DNA of 64,000 nucleotides from NCBI GenBank assembly GCA_021234155.1, contig JAJEKV010000058.1, positions 1,357,060 through 1,421,059 of the forward strand, read 5' to 3'. The stretch is from Isoetes taiwanensis (taxonomy: Eukaryota; Streptophyta; Lycopodiopsida; Isoetales; Isoetaceae). Both the position numbers and the translations under genes were made by a program. Shown here one piece after another: positions 36,900-46,929 of the stretch. A model generated the notes under the pieces. The model worked only from the letters and a program-made list of their open reading frames with translations, did not search any database and was not told where the DNA came from. Positions within the stretch are counted from its first letter, which is position 1; each line of letters begins with the position of its first letter.

Positions 36900-37400
36900 T
36901 TTTTTTTGCGTCGCATAAAACAATATAAAGTCGTCTGTTGAATTTGTTTTCCGCGTACAAATTTGAAATTTGAATTTCACGTATGTGAAACCTTCTAAAC
37001 CGCGTACACGAAAGTTTTTTTTGCATATGCGAAACGGTAAAGAGGGCATACGCAAAAAGAAAGAAAAAAACTTTTTTTTTTCGCGTACAAATTTGAAATT
37101 TGAATTTCCGTACGTGAAACCTTCTAAACTGCACGTATGTGTACAATGCACGTATGTGAATCTTTTTTTCCCTTTTTTTTCGCGTACAAATTTGAAATTT
37201 GAATTTCGCGTAGGCGAAACCTTTTAAACCGCGTACGCGAAAGTTTTTTCGCATATGCAAAACAGTATAAAGCGGCGTCGCAGACGACTCCCCCCCCGGT
37301 ATGCGTGCGTTATATTGTTTCACGTATGTGAAAACACTTCCGTGTACGCAATATAGAAGGTTTTGCGTATGCGAATTTTTTTTTTCGGCCAGCGAGAGAA
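36900..37400. repeat. Imperfect tandem array of ~100-130-bp CG-rich units
   Basis: Three copies of a unit starting CGCGTACAAATTTGAAATTT begin at about 36,952, 37,082 and 37,180. Within and between them recur near-palindromic words such as CGTATGTG, GCGTACGCG and GCATATGCG, each next to A- or T-runs. The array is unusually rich in alternating purine-pyrimidine CG/TA steps for this AT-rich window. The 222-codon minus-strand ORF across it is a by-product of the repeats and is not annotated. Confidence 0.75.
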
Positions 37401-38090
37401 AAATATGTGAAATATGTTTTAAACAATAAAATACGTATTTTTGACTTTATATGTCGAAAGTTTTAGTTTCATATGTACGGAACCTATCCCTGACTCCATG
37501 ATTGAATTTGTAACCATGCCAATGTGCTCCTTATGCTTTTAAGGAAATGGATAATAGTAGTATTGATATGAAAGTTTTTCTACCCAATAAAATCCAGTTG
37601 TGATAACAAACATGTCTTAATAAACGACCCAGCATTTATTATTTTGAGCTTCTCGGCGAGTGTGTCTTTAGGGGTTTTTTTGATCAATTAGACTGCTTAC
37701 TGATATTCTTAATGCGCTTGACATAATGCTTTGTTTGTGTTTTATGTATAGCTACCGGAACTTGGTTCCCGTTCCCAACCCTGTTCCCAAGGGTCGAGAG
37801 TTCTGGGAACTCCTACCAGAGTTCTCATTACAAGTGCTATCGAGAACTACGTTCCAGACGAAATTCCCATAAGTGGAACTTAAATTCCCAGTAGCAAATT
37901 TATTTTGGCATTAAAAATTATAAAAGAATTAAAAAAAAACATCTCAAATATTATAAAAAATCGTTATATTTCTTCCCCTTTTTGGCCTACTATGTTTAGG
38001 GCGGTCAGCTCTGCTGAAAATCGATGTCAGATGATCTGCTAATCATCTCTGTGTGGAGCTTTTGCATTCTGCCATTGACTTCTGCAGCAG

Positions 38091-39498
38091 TGGAGGAGCC
38101 CATTATCGAAGTATGAAACCTATATTCTCAAAGATCTTGTTGAGTCCTCCAGCAATACTAGTCTTATAATTCAGTATCAGACTCAGTCTCTTTTTAATAT
38201 CATATTCTTGAATTTCATCCGTAAGTTTATGTCCCACATGCTCGCTTCTACCCCACATTCTCGAATTCTTTTATTGAAAGAAAGGATATTGATCCATCCT
38301 TTCCCTGCGGGAGCAGTGCCCTTTGTCTGCTATCTGGCTGGAGACTGGACCCTACCCTACCCTCCGCCATCAGAATTACTAAGAGGAGAACAACAAGCAA
38401 GGCATAAATTTGTAAGTCTCGAAGCTTTTGATGTAAATTAGATAGGCATTTGACAATTTGTTGTTTGACGAATTTCACGAGATACCATTAGAGTTTTTTT
38501 GAGGTCAAATAAGGGCCTTGTAAGAGTATATTGGGGGGGGCTGCCACGTAGGATCCCGAACCTACCTTTCCCCCCTCCATACCTAACTTTCACTCTCCCC
38601 TAACCTAACTTCCCCCCCTCCGAACCTAACCTCGTACTTAACTTTGCAATCATTATTTCCTAACGACCATAAAATTTAATGATTACATCTAAGATTTTCC
38701 TTTTCCCACTATCGAGCTTCAGCCATCGAGCTTCAGCGCCATCGAGCTTACCATCGCGCCATCGAGCGCCAATGACCTTGCCATCGCGCCCAAGCATTAT
38801 TTGAATTCGAATTATGGCAGATTCTTGCCAGCAAATTTCGCTCTGTTTGTTGGCAAGAATCTTCCTAATTCTAAGCTCCGCTCCTGTTGGCAAGAATCTT
38901 CCTAATTCTAAGCTCCGCTCCGGTTCTCGGTCTTTTGCAACGTCAATGGCAAAGGTATTTGGTTTCCAATTTGTCATTGCATTCCTTTGAGTGTTCTTGG
39001 TTCTAATACTTCTATTTCAGAATCAAACTAATTCCGAAGGTCAATTTAGAGTGCAATTGCCAAAAGGATGCCTGCCTTACAGGAATAAGTTCACTTGGAA
39101 GCAACCAATAGATGAAACTTCCACTCTGCATCCGGTCTTATTGAATTTGCTTGTAAGGGACAGCAAGGGTTACTAGGTTACTATAATAATTTGGTTAATG
39201 TAATACTGATCCACATTTGCGTGCTATGTATAACCACTTGTATGGATTCAATTGCAAAGTTTTATCAGATGTTAATCAGCTTTAACAGGCGAACTACTTG
39301 TTGTCTCAACAATGCTGCAAGCTCAATGAATTGGAGGTAGAAAATAAAAAATTGGTGATGGAGATGAAATTACTGCAGCAAGGAATGAAGGGGGTTGCAC
39401 AAGAAAATGATTCCCTCCACAAGCGTGTCAAACGAATGAAAACAACTCCACTGGGGTTCAGGGAAAGGGCAAGACAGTTTCTCCCAACCCCCAAGTAG
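38091..39498 (+). CDS. Unknown coiled-coil protein, three-exon gene model (5' end open)
   Basis: Three open stretches join in phase 0 through good plant splice sites. Exon 1 is 38,091-38,411, after CTGCAGCAG and ending at GTAAGT. Exon 2 is 39,021-39,152, after CTATTTCAG and ending at GTAAGG. Exon 3 is 39,289-39,498, after TTTAACAG and ending in a stop. The model encodes about 220 residues. The middle contains a short hydrophilic domain (around GQFRVQLPKGCLPY), and the last exon is a clear coiled coil of about 45 residues with heptad Leu/Met and many Glu/Lys (KLNELEVENKKLVMEM). No family is recognised with confidence. The overall shape, a small domain followed by a coiled coil, resembles scaffolding proteins, but that is only an analogy. 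The start codon and any upstream exons are not identified. Its end overlaps the convergent minus-strand ORF at 39,458. Confidence 0.4.
38488..38523 (-). repeat. Left member of an inverted repeat pair
   Basis: CATTAGAGTTTTTTTGAGG and the following ~15 bp are nearly the reverse complement of 44,552-44,588. It lies in an intron of the three-exon model. Confidence 0.6.
38849..38922. repeat. Tandem duplication, 37-bp unit x2
   Basis: GTTGGCAAGAATCTTCCTAA plus TTCTAAGCTCCGCTCC(T) repeats once with no differences before the second copy ends. Just upstream, CATCGAGC/CATCGCGCC phrases are also repeated (38,725-38,790). Confidence 0.9.
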
Positions 39499-40090
39499 AC
39501 AGTTTCTTCTCAGAGACCTCCTCTTCCAATACCTCCTCATTCTCCTCGTTTTCCAGTAGGAGCTTCTTTTCTGCAGGATCTATTTGCTCCTCTACTGGTG
39601 AGGCAGGACATTCTATCTGCGCGACCTCCACACTTGAAGAAGAACCGGCATCTTGGTTTGACTTATTGTAAATCATGTATGTGTTGAACATAATATCTAC
39701 ACTGTAAAAACTTTCTTTGCCTTTTTTCCTGCACAATTCTGTAGGTAGTCTCCTCAAAAACCTCCTAATTCGGTCTTGATCAGCCTTCAGAAATATCTTA
39801 ATTAAAGCTTGTATGCTCAGTAAAGGCAAATTAGTCACATAACATGGTTTCAGGTCAGGTCCAACTCTAGCCATGAAGCTATGAAGAATGCCCCCATATG
39901 CATTGTTAGACCTGTTACACTCTACCATAACGTCTACTGTCAGGCAAAAATTATTGTATACAGTAGTTGCATCAACTAGCTCCTCAAACTCTTCTGGATG
40001 CTTCTGACGAAAATTCTATTCTTTCTCTACTATATTATCATACCATGTGCTAAACAACTCCCATGCCTTATCTGATTTACTCTTTACCAT
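39458..40090 (-). pseudogene. Unknown minus-strand ORF with one internal stop
   Basis: From an ATG at 40,090 the minus strand encodes MVKSKSDKAWELFSTWYDNI and continues to a stop at 39,458, about 210 codons, with a single in-frame TAG at 40,016-40,018. The downstream 156 codons (from 39,928) are uninterrupted. The central part has basic and hydrophobic helices (around KADQDRIRRFLRRLPTELC). The C-terminal 50 residues are very Glu-rich (ENEENEEVLEEE). No family is recognised; possibilities include a decayed transposon gene or a real gene starting at 39,928. The 3' end overlaps the convergent three-exon model by about 40 bp. Confidence 0.35.
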
Positions 40091-40159
40091 TCTCGTTGAG
40101 CAACACCTTGATTTGTGATAGTTTGAAGGTGAGTGCCTTAGTAGCAGCTTGATATGCAA

Positions 40160-40365
40160 GAGTGACTAACACCGTAGCTACGGTGCGAAAATAACGTTTC
40201 CATATTTTATGTTATACACAATTTCGCACCGTGGCTACGGTGCGAAAATAACACTTCCATATTTTATGTTATACACATTTACGCACCGTGGCTACAGTGC
40301 GAAATGCATGTATCCGTCGGGCTGTGGACATGGCAAATTCGCACTGTAACTACGCCCTAAAAAAA
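40160..40365. repeat. Tandem units with the palindrome CACCGTAGCTACGGTG
   Basis: About 63-bp units each contain a (near-)palindrome CACCGTRGCTACGGTG followed by CGAAAATAACRYTTCCATA and TTTTATGTTATACACA. The first copy (about 40,170-40,185) is a perfect 16-bp palindrome. The array ends with a block GCGAAATGCATGTATCCGTC ... GACATGGCAAATTCGC that recurs at 42.8-43.1 kb. Confidence 0.7.
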
Positions 40366-40409
40366 AAAAAAACTATCTAGGGTTATAGCGGTTATAGGGT
40401 TATAGCGGA

Positions 40410-40431
40410 CCCCTACTGTAACAAGTAGGGG
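40410..40431. repeat. Short perfect hairpin
   Basis: CCCCTACT, a 6-nt loop GTAACA, then AGTAGGGG. It lies next to short GGTTATAGCG repeats (40,381-40,408). Confidence 0.7.
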
Positions 40432-40888
40432 TTCCCAACCTATATGTTACAGTAATATAATATCTTAAAGAACTAAAAAAGATCAGGGGTCTAAAATAAT
40501 CCTACGGATGGAGGTAGGGTTTTTTTTATGTTTGTACTCATGTAGCTATAATAAGCTACAACCTAAAGGCTTTCTTCCTAAGTTTATCATAAATAAAACT
40601 TAAACATGAAGGCAGAAACCATGTAAAGGAGACTTCGACCTTTTAATTAAGGAAATTTGTTGCATGCTAGAGATAGTCTAAATATCTATCTAGTGGCTTC
40701 TAATAGGATGGGAAAAACCATTAAATGTAATAGAATATCTTTCACTAAGAAAATCTTTGACCCTAAAGAAAATATTTCGAGCAGTCCGAATTTTCTGGGC
40801 AGAAGATTTTTCGAGCAGTCCGCCACTGGCATGCAGCAAACCATTAAGGGCGGATACCTTGCCGAGAAAGCCATCCCCATAAGGTTAT

Positions 40889-41245
40889 ATGGGATTTGAT
40901 TACAATGGCATATCCGGAAGTAGTAGTTCTGAGGGAGAAGAAGCGCCTCCGGAATTGTTGTGGTGCCAAAACGCTGTAAACTTTGAAGCTTTGCATATGG
41001 CACAGAGGGGTGGAGGAAGAGGATATGATCCTAAACGAAGCTATGGTGATGGAAATCGGGGTTATGCCACAAAAAGAGGTGGTTACAATAGAAGGCCTGC
41101 TGGTTTTCATAAGGACAACACAAATCTGGAGCACTACGTCCCAGAAACACAATACAATGATGATGGAGGTTCAGAAGATGAAGATGTTCAGGTATGGTTT
41201 GAGCTTCCTAAAATAAAAAAATCCCTGCCATACGAAAGGGGGTAA
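40889..41245 (+). CDS. Unknown Gly/Arg/Tyr-rich protein or 5' exon
   Basis: An open frame of 118 codons. The N-terminus is Ser/Glu-rich (SGSSSSEGEEAPPELL). The centre is Gly/Arg/Tyr-rich (GRGYDPKRSYGDGNRGYATK), like an intrinsically disordered RNA-binding region, and an acidic stretch follows (YNDDGGSEDEDVQ). A CAG/GTATGG junction at 41,192/41,193 may be a phase-0 donor, in which case the last 17 codons are intron read-through. The first Met is preceded in frame by a stop. A degenerate relative lies at 35,960-36,123. No domain is recognised. Confidence 0.35.
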   Translation: MGFDYNGISGSSSSEGEEAPPELLWCQNAVNFEALHMAQRGGGRGYDPKRSYGDGNRGYATKRGGYNRRPAGFHKDNTNLEHYVPETQYNDDGGSEDEDVQVWFELPKIKKSLPYERG

Positions 41246-42784
41246 TAGAAGAAAAAGTTCAAGAAAAGAAAACCATTCATGGTTGTATGGTAGTGCAGAT
41301 TATAACAGGGATAGTATGAACTGTTGAAGGGATGGAAACAGGGGTATTTCCTTCTCATAAAGTTGTACATGCATGTTTTCTTTAGACTAATACATGTTTT
41401 TCCTAAAGAAAACTATTGATGCTGGCATCATAAAACAGAAATACAGAGTTGTGTTTATACAAAGTTTAGCCTTCTTGTTTGTATCTTTGTTTTCTTAGTA
41501 AGCTTTAACTCATCAAGAGCAAAAAGGTACAATGGGTAAAGGGCGAAGAGCCTAGAAATACCCAATGTACCTTTTGGCCCTTGTATAGTTACCAAGATTA
41601 TTGCTAATTTATACATGATTGGCTGCAGGTACGTGGTATTTCTAGTCTCATTGTGCTGTTTTTGCTGTTATGGTTGGTTCCAGCTCAAAGGACTACAAGG
41701 ATCTTGCAAATGGCTAAGGGAAGATTTTACAGCTTCAGGCTTACATCTACTTAATATCTAGATTATAGAACTCTAAGTTCAGTTGGTTTTAAAGGCAGGA
41801 TCTAGAGGTTTTCTAATACAAAAGACATGACCTTAGATCTGTATGATGTTGTAACTAAATATGGCAGTTAACAATGAATGGCAGAAAAAATAGAAAGCAT
41901 AAAAGATGGATGCTGGTATGTATCACTAAAGTAAGATGCTGGTATATATTACTACAATATCCAGCTTTATCTGCATTATGGACGAAAATGTGATCTTATG
42001 TTTCAGATTTTGGCATTAAATACATGAAACAAGTTTTGGAGATCATACTAGCTTGGTAAATGTTCGATGTTTATGGAATGCTAAGATGTAAAAACAGATT
42101 TGGTACCCATTTCTAAATATAGTCTAAAGAAGGTATTTAAATCTGGCTAACAATAGGCTGATGCAGAATCACAAACTTAAGTCTGCTAGACATATCCCAG
42201 ACTAGGTAAAATCCACAACTTGTGAAAAAGGAAAACTCAGATATAAGGCAATATGACCACACGAAAGTGTCCTTTTCCATAGTAAAAGTGCCAGTTCAGC
42301 ATAAAAATATAAAATGGTGGCTTAAAAAATAAAGAGACAGATGGGGAAAACTGCCATGTGCATAATCTTTCACTGACTTATAGATTTGATAAATTCATGC
42401 ATCTGCATGAAAACATGCATAAAGAGAAATGCATGCAAAATTTGAAACTGGAAGATAAGGGAAAGTTTATCTACATTACATAAAGTTTAGTCTACATAAG
42501 AAAATAATTGTAAAGTACCTTGAATATAGATCAAGTATTCGGATGCAAAGGTATATTTGACCTTTATTGTAAGTCATGTGACTTTGAGACCTTGATATGA
42601 TATAATATCTTTCGACCACTGTTAAAATAGGCAGATGCAAAGGGCTAATTGAACAATATTGTAAAGATAATTATTAAAGTCATGTGGCTTGTAGACCTCA
42701 GTGGGATGTACTGTCTTTAGATTGCTCGACTAAAGTACAGAATGATAAGGCTACTGATGGATTGACTAATGTAGCTTGAACTGC
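41246..42784. other. Intergenic DNA without a supported gene
   Basis: AT-rich sequence following the Gly/Arg/Tyr-rich ORF. No open frame with coding character and no recognised repeat, apart from short phrases such as GATGCTGGTATRTATYACTA repeated near 41,910 and 41,937. Confidence 0.4.
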
Positions 42785-43320
42785 TAGTAGGGTTGTTGCC
42801 TATACTAGTTGTCTCCGGTTTTTTTTTTTTAGGCGTGAGTTACGGTCTTGAAATGCATGTATCCGTCGGCCGCGGACATAGCAAATTCGCGACCGTAACT
42901 ACGCATACAAATTTTTTTTTTTTTTTTAGTAGTTACTTTGTCTTGAAATGCATGTATCCGTCGGTGTGGACATGGCAAATTCGCGACCGTAACTTTTTAA
43001 TTTTTTTTTTTTTTTTTTTTGGCGTAGTTCACGGTCTTGAAATGCATGTATCCGCTATCGTGGACATGGCAAATTCGCACCGTAGCCACGCCCTAGTGGG
43101 TTTCCATGCTGGCATCGGGGTTGGGCCCTTAAGTGATCCCATCAAACCTCTAATGAATTTCGCATGACCGTAGCTACTTCGTCTCGAAAACAACACTTCC
43201 ATATTTTATGTTATACATAATTTAACTGCACCTACTCGGTCGCGAAAAACAATACTTCCTTATTTTATGATATTCATATTTTTAAGCATCGTAGCTACTT
43301 TAATTTTTATGTTACACTGA
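42785..43320. repeat. Tandem block related to 40,160-40,365
   Basis: Three copies of a ~65-bp unit (TCTTGAAATGCATGTATCCG ... GACATGGCAAATTCGC ... CCGTAACT) begin near 42,848, 42,930 and 43,036, separated by T-runs. They are followed by two or three diverged units with CCATATTTTATGTTATACAT. Ends of the type GCGTAGTTACGGT and ACCGTAACTACGC give each unit inverted termini. Confidence 0.7.
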
Positions 43321-44551
43321 AAGCAAACCTTTCCAATCAATATATAATAGATCTCCAATTAATCGTCACTTATATTTATATTACATAGATTCATATACAG
43401 ATGCAATATCTGAACCGAACCATGTCTTGACTTATCCCGCATTCAAGGGATTTCACTCCATCATGAAGTCGAGCACTCAACCTTCAAGAAATAGACTATC
43501 TAAAAACTATCCACCGATTTGTCGGGCTAATAAACATCTTGAATAAGGCAATGAACAAATCAATTCCTAAATTTGTCTTCACATGCCCGCAAACCTCCCT
43601 TCTCCTTCAATGCCGTAAACATTTCCTGTGACAAGTTACTCCGTGCTAGTAAGGCGAAGTGGCATCAAGAGGCTTGCGGTATAGCTCGATGAGCCGGGCA
43701 ATGGAAGCTCAATAAGCTTGGATCTTCATGGAGAATATTCATACCTCGAACCATATACCCCTTTTCGTGAGCTGCCTTTGGTATGCTACCTTGAACAACA
43801 AGGATCCCATATCTTGGTGAAAGCAATGGAATACACTCTTGTGAAGAGACTGCGTGTTCTACACATCGGATATACACAAACCCGAGAGAATAGGAATGAA
43901 CCGGATAAATGGCCGAACTAATCTAGATATGGATTGCATAGAAGTACATACTTACAATTTGCTTCTAACCGTGGGAAAGTTCTTCGCTTGCTTTTTTTTT
44001 TTTTGCCATATTTGTTGGAGTGTATACATGACTCAATTGTACAAATATCTCTTTGCCTGATCGAAAACCGACCACTAAAGCCTTCCAATGTGTAGAAACA
44101 TCACTTCTCCTACATCTTTTGACTCGCTATTCACCTCGCATTCCAGGTTGGAGTGTAACAAAGCTCCCTTCGACACCACCTAAGCTTTCAAAGTCATTTC
44201 CGATTGTGATAGAGCTTATAGGAAAGGCTCGGTGATTTTTACCTTGATCGAAGCTTTTTGTGGTCGAAACTCACTTTGGCGCAAGTCGGCTATTCCCCGG
44301 AGCAAATCGAAGTTCCCTTGGCGGGCAATCGATCTTCAGCGCAAACTTTGTTGAAGAAAATATACCGAAAGGAATTGAGGGCGGAGCTAACGGTCATAAT
44401 TGCTACGTGTGTAATCGACACCCGGCTAGAGGCACGCGGATATTCACCGGGGCTACGTCAGCGGTTATTTGAATGCGAAACCAAGGCTCGGTAAAAAACT
44501 CAGCCTGGCTTCGGCTCCCCCATTGGCCGCGAGCTTTTTGACGTGGCATCG
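43321..44551. other. Intergenic DNA with short open frames
   Basis: Open frames of 60-78 codons overlap on both strands (for example 43,665-43,877 minus and 44,258-44,494 plus). None has a recognised motif, and all lie in slightly GC-richer sequence. Possibly decayed gene or transposon DNA; nothing specific can be claimed. Confidence 0.3.
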
Positions 44552-45131
44552 AGTAAGGGCCCTTAATTGACCTCAAAAAAACTCTAATGCCCTTGAGTTT
44601 AAATAAATTACTGAGATGCCCTTGGTCAACGTATATCCCTCTGTACAATTTTAAGTTTCACCTAATGCCCTCTAGTCTTTCATATTTCTGGAATACCCTT
44701 TTGTAACAGATATTTATGGGGTCTTTTTAGCAAAGATGTTTATTTCTATTCTCAGTACCTTAAAGGAATGCAAGATACCAAATTAATTTCTGCTCTATTG
44801 ATTTACTCTCAGCCCATCGATTTCCTTTAGTGATTTACATTGATCCTCTTGTCGAAAGTAATAATTCAATCTAATTTTCAATAACAACTTATTATAGCCA
44901 AATAAAATCAAGGAAGAGGATTTGCAGGAGTTAAGAAATAGTGAAGGATGCAAGGGTAGAGATCATAGTTAAGGGTATTTGGCAAATTTTGAAGCATTTG
45001 AAATTTGAAGGTAATCTCATGTTCTAGTTCTCAAGGGCATTTTGGAAATTAAAAGAAAACTTAAGGCCATTTGGGAAATTAACATGAATCTTAAGGGCAT
45101 TTGAATAATTTTAAAAGATACAAAATACTTT
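44552..45131. repeat. Foldback-like block of GGGCATTT units in opposing orientation
   Basis: The left part carries reverse-complement units (AATGCCCTT near 44,583, GATGCCCTT near 44,614, AATGCCCTC near 44,664, AATACCCTTTTG near 44,691). The right part carries the forward form (AAGGGTATTTGGCAAATT near 44,971, AAGGGCATTTTGGAAATT near 45,033, then near 45,063 and 45,093). The design matches the tighter hairpin at 12,731-12,911. It abuts the tail of the minus-strand LINE. Confidence 0.5.
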
Positions 45132-45345
45132 GTGTTTTTTTTTTTTTTTTTTAAGGACAAAAGCCAAAAAGTTTATGAATCAGATAAAAAATATAAAATT
45201 TACATGTCTCATCTAACTGTGTAAGCACAAAAAGATGCCACAGGAGCAGGAGCCTGGAGCACAATGTACTTACTCTAAAATAGGAGACTAACGATAAGAA
45301 TCAATTCGAAGATATTGAATCCAGATGCGTTCCATCATTTCTACT

Positions 45346-45830
45346 TCAAGGGAGGAACAATCGTAGGCTGTCAATATCTTTTTCTGGGCCACCGTAATAA
45401 CACGCATGCAGATGAATTAATGCCCTGAACGATGTGGTGTCTGCGATGCTCCCATATTGACCATAGGAGCCAACCGGAACCAAGATGGAATGCCCTTTGT
45501 TTAGCTGGAGGCCATGCATTGGGTAGGACGCAAAGAGGATGCATCGGCAGCCCAGTATATTGTTAAACAAACCTTGTAGCCAGGACCACGCTGGTTGAAC
45601 CTCAGAATAATCAAAGAGACAATGCTCAAGAGTCTCAACGTCTGAAAGACAGAACGGGCATACTGCAGATATGCGAGGACATAGCGATGTCGGAAGGCAT
45701 TAACCCCCAGGCACCTGTAGATAACCTGTCACCATAGTACAGAGACTTTAGGGTGGAGCAACCTATCCCAAAACCATCGCCATGTATGACACAAAGTGGG
45801 TTGTGGAACTTATAGGTGCCACCCATCTGG
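45346..45830 (-). pseudogene. LINE C-terminal zinc-finger (zf-RVT) remnant
   Basis: The segment CPFCLSDVETLEHCLFDY (about 45,660-45,607, minus strand) keeps the Cys-x2-Cys and Glu-x-x-His-Cys spacing of the zf-RVT domain at the end of plant LINE ORF2. The part upstream is in another frame. Downstream, the sequence continues without an obvious stop-defined end toward the A-tail. Confidence 0.65.
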
Positions 45831-46123
45831 CAACTGGAGGGGCTGTGGTGCTAAAAGAAGGTGATATACTGATCTGACAAAGTGCCTGCCTTTGTGAATA
45901 TTTTCATGACAGTCACATGACACCCTTTCAGCAACACCAACTTGCACTATAAGAGGCAAATTTTCTGCGACCTTCTCCCATAGAGATACATCCCAACGAG
46001 AGAGTAGGAACTTTGCCTGAAATTCAGACCAAGACAGCTGTAGGCGACCCGCTTCATACCATGCTTGAATAGAGACAACACCTACAAGAACCCATCATCT
46101 CTGTGTAATGGGATGAACTGATG

Positions 46124-46900
46124 CTACCAATGGAGGTGCTGAGGGGACTGGAGGCAGTGGTACCCACCACCGTGGAGTCTCCAATAGGGCGTGGATAGAG
46201 GGGCATGGCCAGAAAAGATGTTTTGACCGCCTCCCATGCTGTCAATAAGCCACACAAAAAATGGAGAAGCACTTTGAGAAGGCTGCAGAGTCTGAAATAA
46301 AGCCCAAGGTAGGACTGGTTTGACAGCTTTCTTGCCTAGAGGGATACAGTAACCAAGAGCTTGTCTAAGAAGGCGTAAACGAGGAGAGTCATCCTCACCA
46401 TTCAGGAGTCTCCAAATGAACTTTGAAATAAGAATTTTGCTCTGCAGTAAGAAGTCCATCATATGCAGACCACCTGCCCATTTTGGGAGGATGCACTTTG
46501 ACCAAGCCATCTTAATCACAACATCTTCCTCAGTAGCCGCCCATATAAGGTTCCGAACTATTGGAATGACCTCACGCACTTTGATCTGTGGGGCTAGCAG
46601 TAAGGATGCCATATAAACATGGGTACTACTAAGGACAGACTTGGCCACTGCAATGCGACCCGCAAGAGACAGTTTTGCAGTGGACCACCAGAACAAGTGC
46701 TTTTCCAAACCCTTAGTGATCTCCTCCCATGCAGGTCCCATAGCAACGTGGATGCCAACTGGAATCCCCAACAACTTGATGGTCTGTCCATGTGCAAGTA
46801 ATTTCAATGGATAATCATGAATATACGGGGAGCTGGAGTATCCAATGTTCATAAAGCTGTATACTTCTGCCACCCCACAAGGACACCGGAAGCCAGTCAA
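46124..46900 (-). pseudogene. LINE post-RT region (longest intact frame of the element)
   Basis: A 258-codon uninterrupted stretch that continues the reverse transcriptase. It has the plant LINE signatures GIPVGIHVAMGPAWEEI, STAKLSLAGRIAVAKSVL and WSKCILPKWAGGLHMMDF. The first few residues are out-of-frame read-in at the frameshift joining it to the YADD segment. No independent function as a host gene is implied. Confidence 0.9.
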
Positions 46901-46929
46901 AAAGTGTATAAGAGCATTTTGGCAGCTGC

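Noticed and set aside
36655-37323. 222-codon minus-strand ORF
   Set aside because: It is the translation of the CG-rich tandem array; its internal repeats mirror the DNA repeat and there is no domain.
38660-38977. 105-codon minus-strand ORF
   Set aside because: It is generated by tandem duplications (37-bp units and CATCGAGC words) and overlaps the intron of the plus-strand gene model.
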